A stretch of DNA of 15,250 nucleotides from Verrucomicrobiota bacterium (GTDB lineage: Bacteria; Verrucomicrobiota; Verrucomicrobiia; Opitutales; Opitutaceae), in assembly GCA_030916665.1 (NCBI GenBank), contig JAUPWC010000035.1:1-15250 (forward strand), in the 5' to 3' direction. Shown here one piece after another: positions 1 to 6,493 of the stretch. Within the stretch, counting starts at the first letter, position 1. Each line of letters begins with the position of its first letter. The translations under genes were made by a program, and so were the position numbers. Below the pieces are notes generated by a model. The model did no database searches. It was given only the letters and a program-made list of their open reading frames with translations, and was not told where the DNA came from.

Positions 1-199
1 ATTCGTTCGCGAGCAGGAGATAGCCGGCCATGGCCGAGATGTCGTCGGGGTCGTTGACGGTGCCCATGTGGTTTTTTCCCGGGATGGCCTTGTCGGACAT
101 GTCGGTATAAATCCAGACGATGGGCTTTGACGCGGCGTTGGCGGTCGGGGCGACGGCCAGGAGGAGGCAGGAGACGAGCAGAACGAAGGGTTTTTTCAT
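1..199 (-). CDS. DUF1593 / nucleoside-hydrolase-like secreted protein, N-terminal fragment (3' end beyond window)
   Basis: Only the first 66 codons are inside the window; the gene runs off the left edge. The start is the ATG at 197-199. It opens with a Sec signal (MKKPFVLL..., hydrophobic to about residue 19, likely cleaved after the A-N-A near residue 22). The mature start has a strand followed by an aspartate-rich loop (IVWIYTDMSD, then NDPDDISAM). This resembles the Asp-rich N-terminal loop of nucleoside hydrolases and of the DUF1593 family, which is often found beside secreted carbohydrate-active genes. The reaction is unknown; family members are suspected to act on glycosides. It is the last visible gene of the minus-strand operon, 47 nt after the DUF1080 gene. 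Family assignment is tentative because most of the protein is missing. Confidence 0.65.
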   Translation of the reverse strand, partial: MKKPFVLLVSCLLLAVAPTANAASKPIVWIYTDMSDKAIPGKNHMGTVNDPDDISAMAGYLLLANE

Positions 200-246
200 G
201 GGCAGGAAGGAGGGATTGGGTTGGTTTCGAGCGAGGCGCGGGTGCT

Positions 247-1140
247 TCAGGGAGTGAACCCAGCGGCTCGGGCCAGGTTCTCGGGAAACTGGGTGAGAGG
301 GCGGAGCTTGATGTCGCGGTAGTAAACCTCGGCGCCCTCGGATTGGATCTGGATCTGGCCGGAGGCGAGAGAAACGAAGTCTTCGCTGCCGGAGCGGGAT
401 TTCTCGCGGATGTTTTCGATGGCCATGACGACGTGGCCGTTGACGAGGTGGAGAGCGCGGTTGCCGACGGTGTAGACCTCGAGCGTGCTCCATTCACCGT
501 GGGGGCTCTCGTGGTCGGCCGAGCGTTGGACGCGACCGAGGGGGCGGAGAGGCCGGGTCTGGTCCCAGATGCCCTTGGGGTCGTATTGGGCCTTCACCTC
601 AAGGTCGCGGTAGCGGACGTCGCCACCGGTACCAGCGAGCATGAAGAGGTCGCCGAAGTCCTTTTCCTGAACCTGAAACTCGACGCAGCGTTTCCAGACA
701 TTCCAGAAGGCGCCGTGTGGGCCGGTGCAGTGGTAGAGCAGGCCGGAGTCGCGGCGGAGATTTTCGCGGGGCGGCCATTTCTTTTCGCCCCAGCGGACCT
801 GGCAGGAGAAATGGTAGTCGCCGTAGCTGGCGAGGGTGGTGAGACCGCCGTAGATTTCGCCGGTGATCTTCAGGACGGGCACACCGTCCTGCTCGATGAC
901 GGAGAAGACTTTCTTGGGGTCGTGATTGAGGCCGAGGGGTGTGCCCTTGGTGACGTTGTCCGACTGCGTGGTGCCGGGTGGCAGGCCGATGACGCTGGAG
1001 TGGGGGACACCCATCCAGACTTCCCAGTGGGAGAGTTGAGCATCGAGTAGTGGTTGCCAGGCGGGGGCGTCTGCCGACTGGAGAGACACCAGCAGGGTGG
1101 AGGAGAGCAGAAGCAGGCGGGCGGGGAGGGAGCGGGGCAT
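247..1140 (-). CDS. DUF1080 (PF06439) secreted protein, 3-keto-glycoside hydrolase-like
   Basis: This is a 297-residue protein. The frame stays open further upstream, to 1761, but that part overlaps the sulfatase gene. The ATG at 1138-1140 is chosen because it starts a clean signal peptide (MPRSLPARLLLLSS..., cleavage near residue 25) and lies 4 nt after the sulfatase stop. The mature part matches the DUF1080 lectin-like beta-sandwich: GEIYGGL near 95-100, the YGDYHF strand near 106-111, SGLLYH near 132-137, VEFQVQEKDFGDLF near 153-166, and the closing strand pair near 261-281 (QIQIQSEGAEVYYRDIKLRPL region, given here as residues 263-282). Some PF06439 proteins hydrolyse 3-keto-glycosides, so it may cut a sugar oxidised at C3. 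Substrate and activity here are inferred only. No Shine-Dalgarno is visible, so translation is probably coupled to the upstream sulfatase. Confidence 0.88.
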   Translation of the reverse strand: MPRSLPARLLLLSSTLLVSLQSADAPAWQPLLDAQLSHWEVWMGVPHSSVIGLPPGTTQSDNVTKGTPLGLNHDPKKVFSVIEQDGVPVLKITGEIYGGLTTLASYGDYHFSCQVRWGEKKWPPRENLRRDSGLLYHCTGPHGAFWNVWKRCVEFQVQEKDFGDLFMLAGTGGDVRYRDLEVKAQYDPKGIWDQTRPLRPLGRVQRSADHESPHGEWSTLEVYTVGNRALHLVNGHVVMAIENIREKSRSGSEDFVSLASGQIQIQSEGAEVYYRDIKLRPLTQFPENLARAAGFTP

Positions 1141-1144
1141 GAGA

Positions 1145-2638
1145 TCAGGGGCGGCGTTGGGATTGGGGTCTGGCCTCGGGGTGTTGGGCCAGGAGAAGCC
1201 GGAGAGCGGCCACGATACCGGGCTGCGCGGACGCGAGGTTGTGGGTCTCGTGCGGGTCGGCCCAATAGTCGTAGAGTTCGAACTCGGCGGTGTCGGCGGG
1301 GGCGCCGATTGTCTTCCATTCCACCAGGCGGTGGCGATTCGTTCGGATGGCGCGGCCGAGGAAATTTTCGCCTTTGGCGCCGCCGCGCGGATACGCGTGA
1401 TAGGCATAGGTGTCCACCACGGTGCCCGGATGCCGCAACGCCGGGGCGTGGCTGGAGCCATCCAGCCCCTGTGGCACGCGGGGTGCGGGCAGGCCGGCAA
1501 GATCACATAGCGTGGGAAAAATGTCCACGGTCTCGGCCACCGATTGGGTGGCGGCACCTGCGGCGATGCCCGGTCCGGCGAAGATGAGCGGGATGCGATT
1601 GGCCTGCTCGTGGTTGGAATGCTTGGTCCACGAGCCGTGATCGCCGAGGTGGAAGCCGTGGTCGCCCCAGACAATGACAATCGTGTTGGCGGCCAGCCCC
1701 GTCTGATCCAAGGCATCGAGTACCTTGCCGATCTGGGCGTCGACATAGGAGGTGCTGGCATAGTAGCCGTGGACGAGGGTGCGCTGCAGATCGGCGTCGA
1801 GATCGCCCGAGAGGGGGATCGGATCGTAGTTGGTTATCTCGCCCTTGCGTTTGATGGCATAGCCCGGGGCATCGGCGGGGGGAGCGGGATTGACGGTGAG
1901 GGGCAGGTGTTCGCGGCGGTAAAGGTCCCAGTATCGCCGGGGGGCCGAGAAGGGCAGATGGGGACGGGCGAAACCGACAGCGAGGAAGAACGGCTGCCTG
2001 GGATCGGCGGCGTGGGCCAGCAGGCGACGGGCGGCCTCGGCGGCGATGCGGCCGTCGGCGTAGGACTCGTCCGGGACTTCGGGCGATTCCCAGGCGGCGC
2101 TGCGGGGCAGGTCCTGGACGGGCGAATCACCCCGATAGTTGGAGAACATCGCTTCCTCGCGGGTGAGGCGGCCGGCGGGCTTGCTGGCGGGGTCGGCGTA
2201 TTCGATCACGAGTTCCTTGTGATGGGGGATGCTCCAGGAGGCGTCGTCGTTCACGTTGCCGTGGCCGATGTGGTAAACCTTGCCCAGGGAAGCGGCGTGG
2301 TAGCCCTGCGAGCGGAAGTATTGGGGCAGGGTCACGGCGTCGGGAACGGCGTGGCGGAAGTTGAGACCGAGCGTATAGAGCCCGGTGGTGGTCGAGCGCA
2401 GGCCGGTGAAGAGGTTGTTGCGCGAGGGCGCGCAGACCGCCTGGTTGCAGAAGGCGAGGTCGAATCGGGTGCCGCGACTGGCCAGCCGGTCGAGATGGGG
2501 CGTGATGGCGACGGGGTCGCCGTAGGCGCCGATGGCCGGTTTGAGGTCATCCACGAGGATGAGCAGGACGTTGGGCGGGGTGGCGGCATTCAGGGTCAAG
2601 CCCAGCAGCGTAACAACGCAGAGGATGGGAAATTTCAT
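1145..2638 (-). CDS. Exported type I sulfatase, iduronate-2-sulfatase-like (S1_7-like)
   Basis: This 497-residue protein has a short Sec signal (cleavage near residue 18-19) and the complete sulfatase fold PF00884. Metal-binding D30-D31 follow the NVLLILVDD strand. The formylglycine signature is C69-A-P-S-R73, where C69 should be oxidised to formylglycine by a maturation enzyme outside the window. Further active-site residues are K120 and H123 (GKVYH), H227 (RPHLPF), D326-H327 (WGDHG) and K339 (TKHSNHE). The NQAVCAPSR context, the TTTGLY loop and the GKVYHIG motif are those of the IDS branch, called S1_7 in the sulfatase classification; that subfamily call is from motif memory, not a search. 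IDS-like enzymes remove 2-O-sulfate from uronic acids, but bacterial S1_7 members also act on algal sulfated sugars. It starts 11 nt after the SGSH-like sulfatase gene. Confidence 0.93.
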   Translation of the reverse strand: MKFPILCVVTLLGLTLNAATPPNVLLILVDDLKPAIGAYGDPVAITPHLDRLASRGTRFDLAFCNQAVCAPSRNNLFTGLRSTTTGLYTLGLNFRHAVPDAVTLPQYFRSQGYHAASLGKVYHIGHGNVNDDASWSIPHHKELVIEYADPASKPAGRLTREEAMFSNYRGDSPVQDLPRSAAWESPEVPDESYADGRIAAEAARRLLAHAADPRQPFFLAVGFARPHLPFSAPRRYWDLYRREHLPLTVNPAPPADAPGYAIKRKGEITNYDPIPLSGDLDADLQRTLVHGYYASTSYVDAQIGKVLDALDQTGLAANTIVIVWGDHGFHLGDHGSWTKHSNHEQANRIPLIFAGPGIAAGAATQSVAETVDIFPTLCDLAGLPAPRVPQGLDGSSHAPALRHPGTVVDTYAYHAYPRGGAKGENFLGRAIRTNRHRLVEWKTIGAPADTAEFELYDYWADPHETHNLASAQPGIVAALRLLLAQHPEARPQSQRRP

Positions 2639-2649
2639 GGTGGGGAGGT

Positions 2650-4062
2650 TTAGCGAAGATCAGGACCGACGAGGCCGGGGTCGCCGGGCAACCAGGGCTG
2701 GGCCTTGATGGCGGCGACACCGGCGTCGGACTGTGATTCCATCCAGACATCGAGTTCGCCGCGCAGGGCAACGAGCGTGGCGGCGTGGCGCGAATCGGCG
2801 GCGAGGTTGTTCAACTCGTCCGGATCCGCGGCGAGGTCATAGAGTTCCTCGGCCGGGCGCTGGCGGTAGCGAGTGAGGACAAAGGCGGCGTGCGGGTCGT
2901 GAACAGCCGCCGCCTCCCAGGACTCGAAGTAGCGGGCGGTGCCATCCTTCCGGAAGCGGTCGCTGTGGTTGCTGTGGATCCAACCGGGCTGGAGGTTGCG
3001 GATGTATTTCCACCCGGCGGTGCGCACGGAGCGGATGGGATAGACGTTGGCGCGGCCATCGTGGTCGTGGGTGGTGAAGATCCGGTCGCGATGGGGGGTG
3101 CCGGGAGTTGTCAGCACGGGAGCGAACGAGCGGCCGTCGAGCCCGGCGGGAACGTCGCCGCCCGCGACGTCGATCAGGGTGGGCAGCAGATCCAGCCAGC
3201 TGATGTTGGCTGCGGTGCGGGTGCCGGCGGGGATGTGCCCGGGCCACGCGATGATGAGCGGCACGCAAATGCCCTCGTCGTAGAGGTTCCATTTGCCGAA
3301 GGGCCATTGGGCACCGTGATCGCTGGTGAAGATCACGAGGGTGTCGGGTCCGAGTTCGCGGCGCGCCATCTCGACAACCGCCCCGAAGTCCGTGTCGCCC
3401 TGGGTGACATCCGTATAGTAGCGGGCGCGGTCGGCGCGGGTCTCGGGCGTATCGTAGTGAAAGCGCGGAATCCTGAGGGTGGCGGGATCGTAACCGTGAT
3501 TGGCGGGCCAGGGGACGTGGGGGGCGTGGGTGCCGGCGAAGAGGGCGACGGGCCGGCTGCGGTCGCGTTGCTGCAACCATGCGGCGATTTCGGCGGGATC
3601 AAACTTGTTGTTGTTGGTCGCGTTGACGAAGCCGTGGCGGCCGGTATCCTTGGGGCCGTGGGCAACCTTGCCGAAGGCGGCGGTTTGGTAACCCAGGCCG
3701 GCAAGGACAGCCGGGAGCGAGGCGACGTCGTCGCGCTTGTAGCTGTGGTTGGCCGTCGCGCCGTTGCGGGTCGGGTAGAGTCCGGTGAGCATCGCGGCGC
3801 GGCTCGGTGCGCAAGCGGGCGAGACGATGAACGCGCGCTCGAAGACCATTCCCGACGCGGCCAACCGGTCGGTGTGCGGGGCGCGCACATCAGTGGCGCC
3901 GTAAGCCGGCAGGTCGCGGGCGCTGAGGTCGTCGCAGATGAAGACCAGGATGTTTGGTCGCGCGGGCGGGCGGGCGCAGACGGTCGGGCCGACGAGCCCG
4001 GCAGCAAACAGCCCGACGAGGGCAGAGAGGCCAAATGGCCGAATTGAATCTGGCAATTTCAT
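2650..4062 (-). CDS. Exported type I sulfatase, sulfamidase (SGSH)-like (S1_8-like)
   Basis: This 470-residue protein carries an N-terminal signal with cleavage near residue 30. Sulfatase motifs are all present: metal ligands D44-D45 (FICDDL), formylglycine signature C84-A-P-S-R88 in the context SPACAPSRAAMLTG, K132 (GKVAH), H182 (HAPHVPW), D248-H249 (TSDHG) and K257 (GKWNLYDEG). The overall order and the short spacing between the H182 and D248 blocks resemble the heparan N-sulfatase/SGSH branch (S1_8-like). Whether it removes an N-sulfate or an O-sulfate here cannot be read from sequence. Its ATG overlaps the stop of the upstream GH43 gene as ATGA (4059-4062), so the two are probably translationally coupled. 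A C-rich stretch, not a Shine-Dalgarno, precedes the start. Confidence 0.93.
   Translation of the reverse strand: MKLPDSIRPFGLSALVGLFAAGLVGPTVCARPPARPNILVFICDDLSARDLPAYGATDVRAPHTDRLAASGMVFERAFIVSPACAPSRAAMLTGLYPTRNGATANHSYKRDDVASLPAVLAGLGYQTAAFGKVAHGPKDTGRHGFVNATNNNKFDPAEIAAWLQQRDRSRPVALFAGTHAPHVPWPANHGYDPATLRIPRFHYDTPETRADRARYYTDVTQGDTDFGAVVEMARRELGPDTLVIFTSDHGAQWPFGKWNLYDEGICVPLIIAWPGHIPAGTRTAANISWLDLLPTLIDVAGGDVPAGLDGRSFAPVLTTPGTPHRDRIFTTHDHDGRANVYPIRSVRTAGWKYIRNLQPGWIHSNHSDRFRKDGTARYFESWEAAAVHDPHAAFVLTRYRQRPAEELYDLAADPDELNNLAADSRHAATLVALRGELDVWMESQSDAGVAAIKAQPWLPGDPGLVGPDLR
4059..4062 (-). promoter_or_regulatory. ATGA stop/start overlap between GH43 copy 1 and SGSH-like sulfatase
   Basis: On the minus strand the TGA stop of the GH43 gene (4059-4061) and the ATG of the sulfatase (4060-4062) share bases as ATGA. 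Such overlaps normally mean that ribosomes finishing the first gene restart on the second, giving linked production of the glycosidase and the sulfatase. Confidence 0.85.
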
Positions 4063-5126
4063 GGGTGGGGGAATTTTTGAATCTCTTCCGGGCCGGGGTT
4101 GCGGTAACGCGGGTCCTTGGCACGAACGCTCACTTCGCCGTCCGGGGCGATGGTGACCTCCAGCGGGACCAGCGTGGTGCCTTGGCGGTTGAGGGTGTAG
4201 GCGTTGTCGGCAAGGTCAGCGTGGGCCTGGTCATCGGCGATGGGGGGCACATTGGCGTTGTAGAAGGCGGTGCACCACCAGCGGCCCTGTTTGTCCTGGA
4301 ATGGCGTGCCATGGCCGAGGAAGCGGCCGGCGAAGCGGCGCGGGCCGTAGGGCCCGGTGAGTTGATCGGCGGTGGCGTAGTAGAGGTTGTACGTGCCCTT
4401 GCGCATCTGGTCGGTGGACCAGGCGGTGCCGAACCAGACATATTTGGTGCCGATTTTGACGATGTGGGAACCCTCGTGTCCCATCTTGCGATCGCTGGGT
4501 GCGAGATTGATCTGGGGGCCGGCGTAGCCGCTGAGGTCGGGCTTGAGGGGTTGCAGGGAAAGGACGCCCCAGACCAGCCATGGCGTGCCATCCTCATGCA
4601 CGAAGAGCGAGGGATCGTGGCGACCGCCGAAACTGGCGCCCATTGGCTCGTCCAACGGTGCGTTCAGCTCGGGACCGGCGGTGCGCAGAAGGTTGGCGAA
4701 CCCGTTGTTGGTGGTGTGTACGATGGCCCAGCGATCGCCGACGCGATGCAGTTCGGGTGCCCACACGAGCAGTGTTCCTGCACGGTGTTTGACGGGTTGG
4801 GAAAGATTGATCCATGACGTGTCTTCGAAGCGCCACAGACGGGGCAGGGGCTCCCAGGTGGCGAGGTCCCGGCTCCGCCAGAGGTAGATGCCGACAATGC
4901 CATCCATGCCGGCTTCGAGCGTGGTGCCGGTGAGGTAATACCAACCGTCGGGCTGAAGGGTGATGAAAGGATCGCGGATCCAATGATCATGGATGTGCAC
5001 GGCGCGGTCGTGGCTCTCGAGGGCCGTGCGGAGGATTGCCGGATCAGGACTGGCGGCGGCACCAATGGATGCGAACGGTGTGAGAACGAAGGAGGCGAGA
5101 GCGAGTTGTCGGGCGATCCAATTCAT
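4059..5126 (-). CDS. Exported GH43-family glycoside hydrolase (copy 1)
   Basis: This 355-residue protein has a Sec signal (cleavage near residue 24-25) and a single five-bladed beta-propeller of the GH43 type. The three inverting-mechanism acidic residues can be placed: base D52 (WIRDPFIT), pKa modulator D171 (GRHDPSLF) and proton donor E218 (GHEGSHIVK). The metal/chloride-associated histidine is likely H272 (GHGTPF). GH43 enzymes remove terminal xylose, arabinose or, in some subfamilies, galactose; the specific sugar is not determinable here. No accessory carbohydrate-binding or C-terminal sandwich domain is present, so it is a minimal catalytic module. It is a tandem paralogue of the upstream gene, with the last ~140 residues nearly alike. 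The start at 5126 gives a good signal peptide; the stop overlaps the next sulfatase start. Confidence 0.92.
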   Translation of the reverse strand: MNWIARQLALASFVLTPFASIGAAASPDPAILRTALESHDRAVHIHDHWIRDPFITLQPDGWYYLTGTTLEAGMDGIVGIYLWRSRDLATWEPLPRLWRFEDTSWINLSQPVKHRAGTLLVWAPELHRVGDRWAIVHTTNNGFANLLRTAGPELNAPLDEPMGASFGGRHDPSLFVHEDGTPWLVWGVLSLQPLKPDLSGYAGPQINLAPSDRKMGHEGSHIVKIGTKYVWFGTAWSTDQMRKGTYNLYYATADQLTGPYGPRRFAGRFLGHGTPFQDKQGRWWCTAFYNANVPPIADDQAHADLADNAYTLNRQGTTLVPLEVTIAPDGEVSVRAKDPRYRNPGPEEIQKFPHP

Positions 5127-5176
5127 GTTCGGCGGGGTTGATTCTGATTTTGGACGAGCCAGGGAGTGGGGGCGTC

Positions 5177-6331
5177 CTAGGGTTGTGGGAACGACTGAGC
5201 TTCGTCGGGTCCGGGATTGCGGTAGCGCGGATCCTTGGCGCGGATGAAAGGTTCGCCGCTTTCTAGGAGGCGGACCTCGAGGGGCACGAGCGTGACACCC
5301 TGTTCGTTGATGGTCTGGGCGTTGTCGCCCAGGTCACGCATCTGGATGTTTGCGTCGGACACCGGCGGGACGTTGGCGTTGAAGAAGGCGGTGCACCACC
5401 AGCGTCCCTGTTGGTCCTGAAACGGGGTGCCGTGGCCGAGGAAGCGTCCGGCGAATTGGCGTGGACCGTAAGGGCCGGTGGGCCGGTCGGCAGTGCAGTA
5501 GTAAAGATTGTAGGAGCCCTTGCGCAGCTGATCGGTTGACCAAGCGGTGCCGAAGTGGACGTATTTTTTCCCGATCTTGCGCAGAGTGGCGCCTTCGTGA
5601 CCTATGCGACGGTCGGAAGGATCGATGCGCACGGGTGCGCGCGCGAAGTCGGATAGGTCGGGCAGGAGGGGCGCGATCCAAGTGTTGCCCCAGAGTAGGT
5701 AAATGGTGCCGTCGTCATCCTGAAAAAGAGACGGATCGTGGCGTCCGCGCATTTTGTCTTTCAGCGGATGGGCGAAGGGGCCCGCGAAGCCAGGGCCGGC
5801 GGCGATGGCGAGGTTGGCGCCTTGGTTGACGGGCGCCGGACTGGTGTGGACGATCATCCACTTGCCTTGGAGGAAGTGGACCTCGGGGGCCCAGAGGCGC
5901 CAGTCCTTGGGCGGCACGGTAGCGAAGGCCGCTGCTTCAACGCCGGGCCAGTATCCGTCGGTGAGCGAGAAGGGCGAAGGCAGTTCGTCCCATTGGAGCA
6001 GGTCGTCGCTTTTCCAGAGGCGCACGGAGGTGCCGACTATCGCGGGAACGGTCGTGCCAGTGATATCAGGCCGGTCGAGGCCGCTGTTGTAGCGGTCGGT
6101 CGGCCAGCGGGGATCGCCTTGGTTTGCGGCGGTGCCGGTTAGGTAATAGGCTCCGTCGGGCCCGGTCGTAATATACGGATCGCGCATCCACACGTCGAGC
6201 ACGTGGATGGCGCGGTCGTGGTTGACGAGGTTGGCGCGAAGCGAAGCGGCATCGCGCGAGGCCGAAAGCAAGGGGCACGCGGTAAGCAGACACGGCAGCA
6301 GGACTCGGGGTAAAGCCAGCATGGGTGACAT
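5177..6331 (-). CDS. Exported GH43-family glycoside hydrolase (copy 2), first gene of the operon
   Basis: The chosen start (ATG 6329-6331) gives 384 residues and puts a hydrophobic signal (MSPMLALPRVLLPCLLTA) at the very N-terminus. An in-frame ATG at 6361 would add ten residues ahead of the signal, and one at 6322 is equally plausible. The LTAC sequence in the signal fits a lipobox, so a lipoprotein anchor is possible. GH43 catalytic residues in this numbering are D51 (WMRDPYIT), D199 (GRHDPSLF) and E246 (GHEGATLRK). Relative to copy 1 it has a roughly 25-residue longer first blade loop after YYLTG (Asp/Arg/Pro-rich) and a longer loop before WAPE, both in the part that usually shapes the sugar-binding pocket. 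The remainder aligns closely with copy 1. The gene is the promoter-proximal member, 50 nt upstream of copy 1. Confidence 0.9.
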   Translation of the reverse strand: MSPMLALPRVLLPCLLTACPLLSASRDAASLRANLVNHDRAIHVLDVWMRDPYITTGPDGAYYLTGTAANQGDPRWPTDRYNSGLDRPDITGTTVPAIVGTSVRLWKSDDLLQWDELPSPFSLTDGYWPGVEAAAFATVPPKDWRLWAPEVHFLQGKWMIVHTSPAPVNQGANLAIAAGPGFAGPFAHPLKDKMRGRHDPSLFQDDDGTIYLLWGNTWIAPLLPDLSDFARAPVRIDPSDRRIGHEGATLRKIGKKYVHFGTAWSTDQLRKGSYNLYYCTADRPTGPYGPRQFAGRFLGHGTPFQDQQGRWWCTAFFNANVPPVSDANIQMRDLGDNAQTINEQGVTLVPLEVRLLESGEPFIRAKDPRYRNPGPDEAQSFPQP

Positions 6332-6367
6332 CACGACATGCGGCGAATTGCGCGGCGGCAAACGGGC

Positions 6368-6382
6368 TGCCGTATTGCCGTA
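6368..6382. repeat. Direct repeat TGCCGTA x2, 8-bp period
   Basis: TGCCGTA occurs at 6368-6374 and again at 6376-6382, one helical-face fraction (8 bp) apart. On the minus strand it reads TTACGGCAATACGGCA, 37-52 nt upstream of the chosen GH43 start. It could be a regulator binding site or chance. Confidence 0.4.
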
Positions 6383-6397
6383 ACGCTTGGGTGGGAC

Positions 6398-6412
6398 AGG
6401 CGTGTCACGCCT
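6398..6412. repeat. Perfect 15-bp palindrome AGGCGTG-T-CACGCCT
   Basis: The 7-bp arms at 6398-6404 and 6406-6412 are exact reverse complements around one central T. A one-nucleotide loop is too tight for a good RNA hairpin, which favours a DNA-binding dimer site (operator). A dispersed REP-like element, which some genomes carry between genes, is the alternative. It lies 67 nt upstream of the chosen GH43 start and 82 nt upstream of the DUF1592 gene start. Confidence 0.55.
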
Positions 6413-6493
6413 CCGGGCCGCTTACTGCGGCATGAGTGACGATAAAACAGGGAGGCGGTTGTCGGTCTCCATCGAGAGGATTCGTTCGCAGGT

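Larger units (their letters stand above)
6332..6493. promoter_or_regulatory. Divergent intergenic region, presumed promoter/operator area
   Basis: This 162-nt spacer separates the minus-strand GH43/sulfatase operon from the plus-strand DUF1592/DUF1552 unit, so both promoters should lie here. It contains a perfect palindrome (6398-6412) and a short direct repeat (6368-6382), each listed separately. I could not assign a convincing -35/-10 pair on either strand. No gene was accepted in the spacer. Confidence 0.5.

Noticed and set aside
1141..1761. N-terminal extension of the DUF1080 frame up to 1761
   Set aside because: The added residues are Pro/Ser/Arg-rich out-of-frame sulfatase sequence; the Met at 1140 is followed directly by a signal peptide and conserved domain.
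1544..4047. Long plus-strand open frames (369 and 420 residues) opposite the two left sulfatases
   Set aside because: They mirror the sulfatase codons in GC-rich DNA, are Gly/Val/Asp/Glu-rich with no domain or signal, and the opposite strand carries clear catalytic motifs.
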